In this document: positions 1 to 9,124 of the stretch, piece after piece
Layout: the number at the start of each line of letters is the position of its first letter
How positions within the stretch are numbered: the stretch's first letter is position 1
Origin: Nocardioides sp. GY 10127
GTDB lineage: Bacteria; Actinomycetota; Actinomycetes; Propionibacteriales; Nocardioidaceae
Length of the DNA stretch: 64,000 nt
Reading direction: 5' to 3'
NCBI RefSeq assembly: GCF_004919085.1
Contig: NZ_STGL01000002.1
Coordinates: 372,001-436,000 of the forward strand
Program-made: the position numbers and the translations under genes
Notes under the pieces: model-generated
Seen by the model: only the letters and a program-made list of their open reading frames with translations
Databases searched by the model: none
Told to the model about the DNA's origin: nothing

Positions 1-2281
1 CGTAGGCGCCCGCGACCTCCGGCTCGGCTCCGGGGTACGGGTCGTGGACGAAGAGGACGTCGGCGTCGCTGCCATAGGAGAGCTCGAACCCGCCGTAGCG
101 GCCCATGGCGATGACGGCGAACCGCGTGGGCGGCTCGGACAGGCCGCGGGCGGCCAGCACGGAGCGCTGCACCACCGAGAGCGCGACCTCGAGCGTGGCG
201 TCGGTGAGCCGAGAGAGCCCCGCGCCGACCGTCTCGACGTCGCACAGCCCCAGCAGGTCCCCCGACGCGATCCGGAAGAGCTCGCGGCGGCGCACGGCCC
301 GCAGCGCCCGGACCGCCGCCTCCGGCCCCTCGCGGCGGTCCGCGTTGGCCTGCATCTCCTCGAGCATCGGCTCCATCGTCCGCGGGCCGAGAGTGTCCTC
401 GGCCAGCACGCGCAGGCCCTGCGGCTCGTGCTCGAGCAGGGCGGTGGCGTAGCGCGAGGTCGCCAGGACGTGGGCGAGGCGCTCGGCGACCTCGCCCTCG
501 TCCCGCAGGAGGGCCAGGTACCAGGGGGTCTGCCCCATCGCCTCGCTGATCCGGCGGAAGCCGAAGAGCCCCGCGTCGGGGTCCCCGCCGTCGGCGAACC
601 ACTGGAGCATGGCGGGCAGCAGGGTGCGCTGGATGGCGGCGGCCCGGCCGACGCCCTGGGTGAGTGCCTCGAGGTGCCGCAGCGCGGCGGTCGGGTCGCG
701 GTAGCCGAGCGCGGCCAGGCGGTCGCGGGCCGCCTCCGGCGTCAGGCGCGCGTCGGGCCCGGGGATGCGGGCCACGGCCGCCAGCAGCGGCCGGTAGAAG
801 ACCTTCTGGTGCAGGCGGCTGACCTCGAGCCGCACCCGCCCCCACTCCGCCTCGAGCTGGGCCGCGGAGTCCTTCATCAGCCCCATCGAGCGGCCCAGGC
901 GCCGCAGCGTCGGCTCGTCGTCCGGGACGACGTGGGTCCGACGCAGCCGGTAGAGCTGGATGCGGTGCTCGAGCCGCCGCAGGAACTCGTAGGCGCGGCT
1001 GAGCGCCTCACCGTCCTCCCGCCCCAGGTACCCGCCGCGGGCGAGCTGGAAGAGCGCCGAGAGCGTGGCGGTGCCGCGGATGCTGGTGTCGGCCCGCCCG
1101 TGCACCAGCTGGAGGAGCTGGACCGCGAACTCCACGTCGCGCAGCCCGCCGACGCCGAGCTTGAGCTGGCGGTCGGCGTCCTTGCTCGGGAGGTGCTCGA
1201 GGACGCGGCGGCGCATGGCCTGGGTCTGCACGACGAAGCCCTCGCGCTCCGCCGCGGTCCACACGAGGTCCTCCAGCATGGCGCACCACTGGCGGCCGAC
1301 CCCGAGATCGCCCGCGACCGCGCGCCGCTTGAGCAGCGCCTGGAACTCCCAGGTGCTGGCCCAGCGCTGGTAGTAGCCGAGGTGGGAGTCGAGGGTCCGG
1401 GTGAGCGGGCCCGCCTTGCCCTCGGGTCGCAGGGCCGCGTCCACCTCCCAGATCTCGCCCTCCCGCGTGGGGTCGGAGCAGACCCGGATGAGGTGGGAGG
1501 CGAGCTGCGTCGCCGTGCGCCGGACGCGCTCGGGGTCCAGGTCCGGGTCGTCGGGGTGGGCCGGCTCGTGGGCGAAGACGACGTCGACGTCGGAGACGTA
1601 GTTGAGCTCGCGTCCCCCGCACTTGCCCATGGCGATGACGGCGAGGCGGACGTCGGACGCGGCCGCCCCCACGCGTTGCCGCGCCACCGCGAGGCCGGCC
1701 TCGAGCGTCCCGGCCGCGAGGTCGGAGAGCTCGGCGGCCACGTCGTCGACGCCCATGTGGTGGGCGAGGTCGCGGGCGGTCAGCCGGACCAGCAGCCGCC
1801 GGTAGGCCACCCGCATCGCCACCATGGCCTGGGCGTCGGGGACGGTGGCGACGGGAGCGGCGTCGGCCGGGTCGGCACCCACCGACCGCAGCAGCTCGGC
1901 GCGCAGGTGGAACGCCGGGGGTCGGGTGCTGCCGAGCAGGGGGTCGTCCAGGTCCCGCCACGTCTCGGGGTGCCGGACCAGGTGGTCCGTGAGGGCCTTG
2001 CTGGCGCCGAGCACCGACAGCAGCCGCATGGCCGTGCCGTCGTCCTCGGCCAGGCAGGTGAGCAGCGCCTCCCGGTCCCCCGGGCGCGCCGCAGCGTCCA
2101 GCGCCTCGAGCAGGCGCAGGAGGCCGTCGAGGGCCAGGTCGGGGTCGGCGGTGCGGGCCAGGAACCACAGCACCGTCTCCGCGGCCTCACCGAGCCCGTG
2201 GAGCCTCTCCTCGGCCGCGTCGAGGTCGACGAAGCCGTGGCGGGCCAGCGCGGAGCGCGTCGTGAGCGGACGGGCGGGCAC
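1..2281 (-). CDS. glnE: Bifunctional glutamine synthetase adenylyltransferase/adenylyl-removing enzyme, partial
   Basis: GlnE adds or removes AMP on the regulatory tyrosine of the main glutamine synthetase, so that activity follows nitrogen status. The frame runs off the left edge: about 760 N-terminal residues of a family near 1,000 are present. Both nucleotidyltransferase centres show: GRELNYVSDVDVVF near residues 215-235 (adenylyl-removing half) and GGFELSYGSDADVLF near residue 725 (start of the adenylyltransferase half). The GTG start lies 2 nt past the stop of the amidotransferase gene upstream, so the two are probably co-transcribed and coupled. The main glutamine synthetase (GlnA1) is not in the window. 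Identification is firm; only the C-terminal part is unseen. Confidence 0.95.
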   Translation of the reverse strand, partial: MPARPLTTRSALARHGFVDLDAAEERLHGLGEAAETVLWFLARTADPDLALDGLLRLLEALDAAARPGDREALLTCLAEDDGTAMRLLSVLGASKALTDHLVRHPETWRDLDDPLLGSTRPPAFHLRAELLRSVGADPADAAPVATVPDAQAMVAMRVAYRRLLVRLTARDLAHHMGVDDVAAELSDLAAGTLEAGLAVARQRVGAAASDVRLAVIAMGKCGGRELNYVSDVDVVFAHEPAHPDDPDLDPERVRRTATQLASHLIRVCSDPTREGEIWEVDAALRPEGKAGPLTRTLDSHLGYYQRWASTWEFQALLKRRAVAGDLGVGRQWCAMLEDLVWTAAEREGFVVQTQAMRRRVLEHLPSKDADRQLKLGVGGLRDVEFAVQLLQLVHGRADTSIRGTATLSALFQLARGGYLGREDGEALSRAYEFLRRLEHRIQLYRLRRTHVVPDDEPTLRRLGRSMGLMKDSAAQLEAEWGRVRLEVSRLHQKVFYRPLLAAVARIPGPDARLTPEAARDRLAALGYRDPTAALRHLEALTQGVGRAAAIQRTLLPAMLQWFADGGDPDAGLFGFRRISEAMGQTPWYLALLRDEGEVAERLAHVLATSRYATALLEHEPQGLRVLAEDTLGPRTMEPMLEEMQANADRREGPEAAVRALRAVRRRELFRIASGDLLGLCDVETVGAGLSRLTDATLEVALSVVQRSVLAARGLSEPPTRFAVIAMGRYGGFELSYGSDADVLFVHDPYPGAEPEVAGAY

Positions 2282-2283
2282 GC

Positions 2284-3054
2284 TCAGGCCTCCGCGGGCA
2301 CCGACCCGGGCGACCCGGCGCGGGCCGCGTGGCGCTGCGCCGCCATGTCGGCGAGGCGGCGCGCCGCCGGGCGCCACGAGATCTCGAGCTCGGGCAGCGC
2401 CTCGCGCACCACCGGCACGACGGCCTCGGTCTCCGGCCAGCCGGCCACGATGTCGGCGTCGGCCTCGGGGTGGCACTGCACGCCCCAGACCCCGGGGGCG
2501 TGGCGTGCGGCCTGCACGTCGCCCAACGGCGAGCTGGCCAGGCGGATCCCGCCCGCCGGCAGCTCGGCGACGACGTCGTTGTTCCAGTGCATCGCCCGGT
2601 CGGCGAGGAGCCCACCGAGGAGGGCGTCCGACTCCGCCTCCTGCGTCCAGGCGACCGGGGTCAGGCCCATGGTCCGGCCCTGCGGGTTCACCACCACCCG
2701 GCCACCGAGCGCGCTGGCGATGACCTGGTGGCCCAGGCAGATGCCCAGGGTCGGCACGTGGGTCACCGCGGCCTCCCGGACGAGCGCCTTGAGCGGCACC
2801 AGCCAGGGGTGCTCGTCCTCGTCGTCGGCGCCCATCGAGCCGCCGAGCACGACGAGGGCGTCCACCTCCTCGAGGTCGGCGGGCAGCGCGTCGTCCGCGT
2901 AGGTGCGGCACTCGACGAGGTCGCAGCCGGCCTCGACGAGCCACCGGCCGAGCATCCCCGGCGGGTCGTTCTCGTCCGGTCGGACGACGAGGACGACGGG
3001 CCGGGAGGCGCCGGCGTGGGTGCCCCCGGGGCGCTGCTCGGTGGGTGCGGTCAC
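2284..3054 (-). CDS. Class I glutamine amidotransferase (GATase1) family protein
   Basis: A 256-residue stand-alone class I glutamine amidotransferase domain. The catalytic triad is clear: nucleophile Cys106 in LGICLGHQ, and His195 and Glu197 in WGVQCHPEAD. Enzymes of this fold split the amide of glutamine or a gamma-glutamyl amide. No synthase partner domain is fused. It sits 13 nt after glnA2 and 2 nt before glnE, in the same direction. GlnA2/GlnA3-type enzymes of Streptomyces are reported to make gamma-glutamyl-polyamines, so a gamma-glutamyl-amine hydrolase role is a reasonable inference, but nothing in the sequence proves the substrate. GTG start. Confidence 0.88.
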   Translation of the reverse strand: MTAPTEQRPGGTHAGASRPVVLVVRPDENDPPGMLGRWLVEAGCDLVECRTYADDALPADLEEVDALVVLGGSMGADDEDEHPWLVPLKALVREAAVTHVPTLGICLGHQVIASALGGRVVVNPQGRTMGLTPVAWTQEAESDALLGGLLADRAMHWNNDVVAELPAGGIRLASSPLGDVQAARHAPGVWGVQCHPEADADIVAGWPETEAVVPVVREALPELEISWRPAARRLADMAAQRHAARAGSPGSVPAEA

Positions 3055-3067
3055 GGCCGGGCTCGCC

Positions 3068-4408
3068 TCACAGCACCGGCAGCATGCGGTCGCGCTCGAA
3101 GGCGGAGACCTGGCCGCGGTACTCGTCCCACTCGGCGCGCTTGTTGCGCAGCAGGAAGTCGAAGACCTGCTCCCCGAGCGTCTCGGCCAGCAGCTCGGAC
3201 TCCTCCGCGATGGCGATGGCGTCGTTGAGGTTCTTCGGCAGCGGCTTGATGCCCAGGGCCGTCCGCTCGCGCTCGGAGAGCGCCCAGACGTCGTCCTCGG
3301 CCTCCCGCGGCAGCGGGTACTCCCCCTCGATGCCCTTGAGGCCGGCGGCGAGGACCGCGGCGTAGGCGAGGTAGGGGTTGCAGGCGGCGTCGAGCGAGCG
3401 CAGCTCCACGCGGGTCGACGGGCCCTTGTTCGGCTTGTACATGGGCACGCGGATCATCGCGGAGCGGTTGTTGTGGCCCCAGCAGATGTAGCTCGGTGCC
3501 TCGGAGCCGACCATCATCCGCTTGTAGGAGTTGACCCACTGGTTGGTGACGACGGAGATCTCCGGCGCGTGCGCCAGGATGCCGGCGATGAAGTGCCGGG
3601 CGGCGGGGCTGAGCTGGTACTCCGCGCCTGCCTCGAAGAACGCGTTGTCGTCGCCGTCGAAGAGGCTCACGTGCGTGTGCATGCCGGAGCCCGGGTGCTC
3701 GGTGAAGGGCTTGGGCATGAAGGAGGCCCAGATGCCCTGGCTCAGGGCCACCTCACGGATGACCGTCCGGAACGTCATGATGTTGTCCGCCGTCGAGAGG
3801 GCGTCGGCGTAGCGCAGGTCGATCTCCTGCTGGCCGGGGCCGCCCTCGTGGTGGCTGAACTCCACCGAGATGCCCATCGCCTCGAGCATGCCGATGGCCT
3901 CGCGACGGAAGTCGGCGCCCTCGGACTGCGCGGTGTGGTCGAAGAAGCCGCTGCGGTCGACCGGGATCGGCTTGCGGCCCGCCGACGGCAGCTCCTTGAA
4001 CAGGTAGAACTCGATCTCGGGGTGCGTGTAGAAGGTGTAGCCCTTCTCGGCGGCCCGCGAGAGCGTCCGCTTGAGGACGTGGCGGGGGTCCGCGAAGGAC
4101 GGGCTGCCGTCCGGCATCTCGATGTCGCAGAACATGCGCGCGGTCGCGGGGCCGTCCCCGCTGCGCCACGGCAGGATCTGGAACGTCGAGGCGTCCGGCT
4201 TCAGCAGCATGTCGGACTCGAAGACGCGGGCGAAGCCCTCGATCGCCGAGCCGTCGAACCCGATGCCCTCCTCGAAGGCGCCCTCGAGCTCCGCCGGCGC
4301 GACCGCGACCGACTTCAAGGAGCCGAGCACGTCGGTGAACCACAACCGCACGAAGCGGACGTCGCGCTCCTCGAGCGCCCGGAGCACGAAGTCTTCCTGC
4401 TTGCCCAT
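3068..4408 (-). CDS. glnA: Type I glutamine synthetase, GlnA2 clade
   Basis: 446-residue GSI-type enzyme (glutamate + NH3 + ATP to glutamine, or the related gamma-glutamylation of amines). The N-terminus (RFVRLWFTDVLGSLKSVA, then EEGIGFDGSAIEGFARV) is typical of actinobacterial GlnA2, and the length equals M. tuberculosis GlnA2. At the position of the adenylylation loop of GSI-beta enzymes (NLYDLP) this protein has DVWALS: the modified tyrosine is missing, so it should not be a GlnE substrate although glnE is two genes downstream. GlnA2 homologues in Streptomyces are reported to glutamylate polyamines. First gene of the glnA2/amidotransferase/glnE unit; a TAGGGT box 6 nt before ATG suggests a leaderless mRNA. 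Confidence 0.93.
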   Translation of the reverse strand: MGKQEDFVLRALEERDVRFVRLWFTDVLGSLKSVAVAPAELEGAFEEGIGFDGSAIEGFARVFESDMLLKPDASTFQILPWRSGDGPATARMFCDIEMPDGSPSFADPRHVLKRTLSRAAEKGYTFYTHPEIEFYLFKELPSAGRKPIPVDRSGFFDHTAQSEGADFRREAIGMLEAMGISVEFSHHEGGPGQQEIDLRYADALSTADNIMTFRTVIREVALSQGIWASFMPKPFTEHPGSGMHTHVSLFDGDDNAFFEAGAEYQLSPAARHFIAGILAHAPEISVVTNQWVNSYKRMMVGSEAPSYICWGHNNRSAMIRVPMYKPNKGPSTRVELRSLDAACNPYLAYAAVLAAGLKGIEGEYPLPREAEDDVWALSERERTALGIKPLPKNLNDAIAIAEESELLAETLGEQVFDFLLRNKRAEWDEYRGQVSAFERDRMLPVL

Positions 4409-4414
4409 GTCGCC

Positions 4415-4420
4415 ACCCTA
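4415..4420 (-). promoter_or_regulatory. -10 box of a leaderless promoter (glnA2)
   Basis: TAGGGT read on the minus strand, 6 nt before the glnA2 ATG, with no Shine-Dalgarno between. Transcription would begin at or next to the start codon. Confidence 0.6.
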
Positions 4421-4478
4421 GTGGGGCGACGGCTGGGTTCCGTGCACGGGCGTCCGTGGCCCGCGCCGCGCGCCCGCG

Positions 4479-5141
4479 TCAGGCGGCGACCGGTGCCTCG
4501 CAGGTGGTGGTGCCCTGCGCGCCCAGCACCCCGTCCGTCGTCCGGTAGCCGGGCGCGAGGGTGGGGCGGGCGGTCCTCGCCCAGGCGAGGACGGCGAGCG
4601 CGTCGCCGTCCGGGGTCGCGACCGTGCGACGACGCACGGCGACCCTCAGCCGGGCCGAGTCCGACGAGGTCCCCGCCCAGCAGCCGAACGCCCGCTTCCC
4701 GCCCCGCGCGGCCGAGGCCGGCACGGCGTCCCCGGCGTCGTCGTCGGCGTAGCGCAGGGCGACCAGCGAGACGAACTGCTGCTGGGTGACCCACGGGGCC
4801 CGCACGGCGATGGTGAGGCCGACGGTCCGGGACGTGGGCACGGTGAAGGTCACCTCGCCGTCCGTGGCGCGGCGGAAGCGCGTGTGCCAGACCGTGTCGG
4901 CCCGGTCGGTGGAGGAGGTGAGCGAGAACCGGCAGCCGGAGCAGGCGGTGACCAGCGTGAGCGTGGTCGTCCCGGTCGATCCCGTCGCGGCGGCGGTGCC
5001 GTCGCCCGCGCTCGCCCCGTCGGAGGGGAGCACCAGGGCGAGCACCGCCACGGCGGCGCCGGCCGCGAGCAGCACCAGGCCCCGCGTCAGCCGCGACGGA
5101 CGCCCAGCGTTCGCGTCCCCGCGTGCGTGCCTGCCTGCCAC
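4479..5141 (-). CDS. Hypothetical secreted or membrane-anchored protein
   Basis: 220 residues; I recognise no family. Residues 18-40 form one hydrophobic segment (LVLLAAGAAVAVLALVLPS) after a basic N-terminus, so it is either a type II membrane anchor or a signal peptide. The outer part is Thr/Ala/Val rich with four cysteines (the pair CSGC, and two later ones in FGCWAG and TTCEAP), compatible with disulphides outside the cell. The GTG start is chosen because GAGGAG lies 6 nt upstream. It stands between glnA2 and nadE in the same direction, with 148 nt to nadE. Function unknown. Confidence 0.72.
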   Translation of the reverse strand: MAGRHARGDANAGRPSRLTRGLVLLAAGAAVAVLALVLPSDGASAGDGTAAATGSTGTTTLTLVTACSGCRFSLTSSTDRADTVWHTRFRRATDGEVTFTVPTSRTVGLTIAVRAPWVTQQQFVSLVALRYADDDAGDAVPASAARGGKRAFGCWAGTSSDSARLRVAVRRRTVATPDGDALAVLAWARTARPTLAPGYRTTDGVLGAQGTTTCEAPVAA

Positions 5142-5289
5142 CGTGCGCTCCTCGTGGTCCTGAGCGCTCCACCTCGCCGGGCGCTCCTGACGGAACGGTT
5201 ACCCGGCAGCCCCGCCGCGCACACCTGCGCGGACGGGTGAGGGTCCGGGATCACTGGGCCCGCTCACTGCACCGGCTCAGTGGGCCAGG

Positions 5290-7356
5290 TCATTGGGCAG
5301 GGACGTGCGCCTCCAGCTCGGCGAGCCAGGCGGTGGGCGCCGCGTCGGACGGCATCCGCCAGTCGCCCCGCGGCGACATCGTCCCGCCGGCGGAGACCTT
5401 GGGCCCGTTGGGCAGCGCGGAGCGCTTGAACTGGCTGGTGAAGAAGCGGCGGTGGAAGACGGTCAGCCAGTGCCTGATCGTGGCCAGGTCGTAGGCGCGA
5501 CGCGAGTCGGCGGGGAACCCCGGCGGCCACGGCCCCTCCTCGACGTCCCGCCAGGCGTGCCACGCGAGGAAGGCGATCTTCGACGGCCGGTAGCCCAGGC
5601 GCAGGACGTGGTGGAGCGTGAAGTCCTGGAGGGCGTAGGGGCCCACGAAGTCCTCCGTGGCCTGCACGCGGCCGCCCGCGTCGGCGGGGACGAGCTCGGG
5701 GCTGATCTCCTGGGCGAGGATCTCGCGCAGGATCGCGCCCGTGGTCTCGTCGAACTGGCCGGAGTCGGCGACCCACCGGATCAGGTGCTGGATGAGGGTC
5801 TTCGGGACGCCCGCGTTGACGTTGTAGTGCGACATCTGGTCGCCTACGCCGTAGGTGCACCAGCCGAGCGCGAGCTCGGAGAGGTCGCCGGTGCCGACGA
5901 CGAGCCCGCCGCGCTGGTTGGCGAGCCGGAAGAGGTAGTCGTAGCGCAGCCCCGCCTGGACGTTCTCGAAGGTGACGTCGTAGGTCGGCTCGCCCTCGGC
6001 GAACGGGTGCCCGAGGTCGGCGAGCATCTGCTTCGCGGCCGGCCGGATGTCCAGCTCGGAGAACGTGACGCCGAGGGCCGCGCCGAGCCGGTGGGCGAGC
6101 GAGCGGGAGGTCTCCCCCGTCGCGAACCCCGGCATGGTGAACGCGAGGATGTCGCTGCGCGGCCGCCCGAGGCGGTCCATCGCGCGGGCGGCGACGATGA
6201 GCGCGTGGGTGGAGTCGAGGCCGCCCGAGACGCCGATGACGGCCGTCGGCTGCCACGTGCCGCTGCTCATGGCGGCCATCCGCTGCTCCAGGCCGAAGAC
6301 CTGGATGTTGTAGGCCTCGTAGCAGTCGAGGGCCAGCCGCTCGGCGTCGGCGGGGACGAACGGGAAGCGCTCGACGGTGCGCCGGAGCCCGAGGTCTCCG
6401 CTCGGCGGACCGAGCTCGAAGCGCACGGTGCGCCAGCCCTCGACGCGGTCGGCGAGCGTGCGCCGGTTGTCGTCGAAGCTGCCCTGGCGTTGCCGCTCCT
6501 GGCGCAGCCGGTCGAGGTCGATGTCGGCCACGGTCCGCACCACGGCGTCCGGGAAGCGCTCGCCGTCGGCCAGCAGGTCCCCGCACTCGTAGACCATCGT
6601 CTGCCCGTCCCAGGACAGGTCGGTGGACGACTCCCCCGGCCCGGCCGCCGCGTACACGGACGCCGCCAGGCACCGCGCGCTCGCGGAACGGACCAGGAGC
6701 CGCCGGTCCTCGGCGCGCGCCACCGTGATGGGGCTGCCCGACAGGTTCGCGAGCACGGTGGCGCCGGCGAGCGCGGCCTCCGCGTGGGGAGGGACGGGGA
6801 CCCACATGTCCTCGCACACCTCGGCGTGCAGCACCAGGCCGGGCACGTCGTCGGCTGCGAAGAGCAGGTCCGTGCCGAACGGGGCCTCCTGGCCCGCGAC
6901 GACGACGGTCGAGCCGGGGCCGTCGCCGCGCCGGTCGTCGCCCGGGGCGAAGTGCCGCTTCTCGTAGAACTCGCGGTAGTTCGGCAGGTACGACTTCGGC
7001 GAGACGCCGAGCACCCGACCCCGGTGCAGCACCAGCGCGCAGTTGAGCAGGCGGTGGCCGACCCTCAGGGGCGCGCCCACCACGAGCACCGGGGTGAGCG
7101 CCCGCGTGCCCTCGAGCAGGGTCGCCAGCGCGGCGTCCACCGCCTCGAGCAGGACGTCGGAGAGGAACAGGTCCTCCACCGAGTAGCCGGAGAGGCAGAG
7201 CTCGCCGAACACCGCCACGGCCACGGCGTCCTCGTGACAGGCGCGCGCCTGGTCGAGGACGGCGGCGGCGTTGGCGGCCGGGTCGGCGAGCACCACCGGC
7301 ACCGTGCACGCCGCGACGCGGGCGAAGCCCTGGTCGTAGGCGTTGTAGAAGTCCAC
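5290..7356 (-). CDS. nadE: Glutamine-dependent NAD+ synthetase
   Basis: Last step of NAD biosynthesis: ATP-dependent amidation of nicotinic acid adenine dinucleotide with ammonia taken from glutamine. 688 residues, the length of the mycobacterial enzyme. An N-terminal nitrilase-type glutaminase carries the Glu-Lys-Cys triad: Glu52 (FGELCLSG), Lys121 (GVSPKSYLP) and Cys181 (EVCEDMW). The C-terminal synthetase has the PP-loop SGGLDST followed by THALIVAARA. The GTG start has TAGACT 6 nt upstream and no ribosome-binding site, again pointing to a leaderless mRNA. It shares its direction with glnA2 and galE but has its own promoter. Confidence 0.96.
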   Translation of the reverse strand: MDFYNAYDQGFARVAACTVPVVLADPAANAAAVLDQARACHEDAVAVAVFGELCLSGYSVEDLFLSDVLLEAVDAALATLLEGTRALTPVLVVGAPLRVGHRLLNCALVLHRGRVLGVSPKSYLPNYREFYEKRHFAPGDDRRGDGPGSTVVVAGQEAPFGTDLLFAADDVPGLVLHAEVCEDMWVPVPPHAEAALAGATVLANLSGSPITVARAEDRRLLVRSASARCLAASVYAAAGPGESSTDLSWDGQTMVYECGDLLADGERFPDAVVRTVADIDLDRLRQERQRQGSFDDNRRTLADRVEGWRTVRFELGPPSGDLGLRRTVERFPFVPADAERLALDCYEAYNIQVFGLEQRMAAMSSGTWQPTAVIGVSGGLDSTHALIVAARAMDRLGRPRSDILAFTMPGFATGETSRSLAHRLGAALGVTFSELDIRPAAKQMLADLGHPFAEGEPTYDVTFENVQAGLRYDYLFRLANQRGGLVVGTGDLSELALGWCTYGVGDQMSHYNVNAGVPKTLIQHLIRWVADSGQFDETTGAILREILAQEISPELVPADAGGRVQATEDFVGPYALQDFTLHHVLRLGYRPSKIAFLAWHAWRDVEEGPWPPGFPADSRRAYDLATIRHWLTVFHRRFFTSQFKRSALPNGPKVSAGGTMSPRGDWRMPSDAAPTAWLAELEAHVPAQ

Positions 7357-7362
7357 GTCGCG

Positions 7363-7368
7363 AGTCTA
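7363..7368 (-). promoter_or_regulatory. -10 box of a leaderless promoter (nadE)
   Basis: TAGACT on the minus strand, 6 nt before the nadE GTG; no Shine-Dalgarno is present in the gap. Confidence 0.55.
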
Positions 7369-7413
7369 GGGACGTGGGCCGACCCAGCTCCGACGGCGGT
7401 CTCGCCGAGCGGC

Positions 7414-8451
7414 TCAGGCGACGGGGTCGGAGCCGTCCGGGTAGCCGCGCGGGTTCTCGGACTGCCAGCGCCAGGTGTCGGCGCACATGTCCTCGATCGT
7501 CCGCGTGGCGCGCCAGCCGAGCTCGGCCTGCGCCCGCGTCGGGTCGGCCCAGAAGGCGGGGAGGTCGCCGGCGCGGCGGGGGGCGATCTCGTAGGGCAGC
7601 TCGCGGCCCACGGCCTGCTCGAAGGCCTTGAGGAGCTGGAGCACGGAGGTCCCGGTGCCGGTGCCGAGGTTGAACGGGCGGCAGGCGCCCTCCATCGAGT
7701 CGAGGTGCTCGAGCGCGGCGACGTGACCCTCGGCCAGGTCCATCACGTGGAGGTAGTCGCGCTCCCCGGTGCCGTCGGCGGTCGGGTAGTCGTCGCCGAA
7801 GACGTTGAGGTGGCTGCGACGACCCACGGCCACCTGCGCGATGTAGGGCATGAGGTTGTTCGGGATGCCCTGGGGGTCCTCGCCGATCGTGCCCGAGGGG
7901 TGCGCCCCGACCGGGTTGAAGTACCGCAGGAGCGCGACCTTCATGCCGTCGGTCGCGGCCGCCACGTCGGTGAGGATCGTCTCGATCATCGCCTTGGTGC
8001 GGCCGTAGGGGTTGGTGGACTCCAGGTGGCGCCAGCCCTCCTCGTAGGGCACCGGCGCCTCCTCGCCGTAGACCGTGGCCGAGGAGGAGAAGACGAGCTT
8101 CTTCACGTCGTGGCGGCGCATGGCCTCCAGCAGCGACATGGTCGAGTCGAGGTTGTTGCGGTAGTACTCCAGCGGCTTCTCGACGCTCTCGCCCACGGCC
8201 TTGAACCCGGCGAAGTGGATGACGGCGTCGATCTCCTCCATCGAGAAGAGCTGGGCGGTCTTGTCGGCGTCCTTGAGGTCGAAGGCGTGGACGGGGACGT
8301 GGGTGCCCGTGAGCGACTCCAGCCGGCCCACCACCGTGGGCTTGGAGTTGGAGAAGTCGTCGACCACGACGACGTCGTGGCCGGCCTCCACGAGGGAGAC
8401 GACCGTGTGGGACCCGATGTAGCCGGCACCGCCGGAGACGAGGACGCGCAT
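7414..8451 (-). CDS. galE: UDP-glucose 4-epimerase
   Basis: 345-residue extended short-chain dehydrogenase/reductase that interconverts UDP-glucose and UDP-galactose for polysaccharide or galactose metabolism. N-terminal NAD-binding motif GGAGYIGSHT; catalytic tyrosine and lysine in NPYGRTK; FSSSATVYG and the RYFNPVGAHPSG stretch are typical of GalE. The open frame continues upstream, but MRVLVSGG is the normal N-terminus and TAGCGT lies 7 nt before this ATG, so the short start is used. A VOC-family gene is divergent. Confidence 0.95.
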   Translation of the reverse strand: MRVLVSGGAGYIGSHTVVSLVEAGHDVVVVDDFSNSKPTVVGRLESLTGTHVPVHAFDLKDADKTAQLFSMEEIDAVIHFAGFKAVGESVEKPLEYYRNNLDSTMSLLEAMRRHDVKKLVFSSSATVYGEEAPVPYEEGWRHLESTNPYGRTKAMIETILTDVAAATDGMKVALLRYFNPVGAHPSGTIGEDPQGIPNNLMPYIAQVAVGRRSHLNVFGDDYPTADGTGERDYLHVMDLAEGHVAALEHLDSMEGACRPFNLGTGTGTSVLQLLKAFEQAVGRELPYEIAPRRAGDLPAFWADPTRAQAELGWRATRTIEDMCADTWRWQSENPRGYPDGSDPVA

Positions 8452-8458
8452 GGGCGTC

Positions 8459-8464
8459 ACGCTA
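8459..8464 (-). promoter_or_regulatory. -10 box of a leaderless promoter (galE)
   Basis: TAGCGT on the minus strand, 7 nt before the galE ATG. It supports the internal ATG over longer in-frame starts. Confidence 0.55.
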
Positions 8465-8571
8465 GCCGAGGAGCGACGGGGCCGATGAGTTCGCGGCGCG
8501 GCGCCGGTCCGTACCGTCCGACCCACCGTCTCCCCACCGTCCCCGCGCCGCCGACCACCTGGAGGAAGCCC

Positions 8572-9063
8572 GTGCCCTCGATCATCACCCCGTGCCTGTG
8601 GTTCGACGACCAGCTCGAGGAGGCCGCCGCGTTCTACTGCTCGATCTTCCCGAACAGCTCCGTCGGCTGGACCGTGGAGCACTCCGAGTCAGCGCCCGGC
8701 GAGACCGGCACCGTCATGACCGGCGACTTCGTGCTGGACGGCCTGCGCTTCCGCGGCATCAACGGCGGCCCGATGTTCTCCTTCACCGAGGCCGTCTCGT
8801 TCGAGGTGGCGTGCGAGGACCAGGACGAGGTCGACCGGTACTGGGAGGCGCTGCTGGCCGACGGCGGCACCGAGTCCCGCTGCGGCTGGCTCAAGGACCG
8901 CTTCGGCCTGTCGTGGCAGGTCGTGCCGCGCCGGCTGGGCGAGCTGCTGACCGACCCGGACGAGGCCCGGCGCAACGCCGCGATGCAGGCGATGCTGGGC
9001 ATGTCCCGGATCGTGGTCGCGGACCTGGAGGCCGCGGCGGACGCCGCCGGAGCCGTCGTGTAG
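8572..9063 (+). CDS. VOC family (PhnB-like) protein
   Basis: 163-residue vicinal-oxygen-chelate protein of the PhnB / 3-demethylubiquinone methyltransferase-like group. Visible family features are the start PSIITPCLWFDDQLEEAAAF, the GLRFRGINGGPMF strand, and LLADGG followed by CGWLKDRFGLSWQVVP. Most members have no known substrate; some bind small ligands or metals. The GTG start is placed behind GGAGGAAG (8561-8568); the frame is open far upstream, but that part lies opposite galE and nadE and is not coding. Monocistronic by its surroundings. Confidence 0.85.
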   Translation: MPSIITPCLWFDDQLEEAAAFYCSIFPNSSVGWTVEHSESAPGETGTVMTGDFVLDGLRFRGINGGPMFSFTEAVSFEVACEDQDEVDRYWEALLADGGTESRCGWLKDRFGLSWQVVPRRLGELLTDPDEARRNAAMQAMLGMSRIVVADLEAAADAAGAVV

Positions 9064-9124
9064 CCCGCCCGCGGGCGCACTAGCCTGGGTCGCACGTCCG
9101 TGGACTCCAGCAGGGAGCCGCGAG

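Noticed and set aside
44..2902. A 952-codon open frame on the plus strand opposite glnE and the amidotransferase
   Set aside because: It mirrors the codons of true minus-strand genes with clear motifs; its product is Arg/Gly/Pro-rich without any domain. Such shadows are common at this GC content.
5293..8571. Long plus-strand open frame leading into the VOC gene
   Set aside because: It lies opposite nadE and galE. Only the part from GTG 8572, behind a good Shine-Dalgarno, has protein-like sequence.
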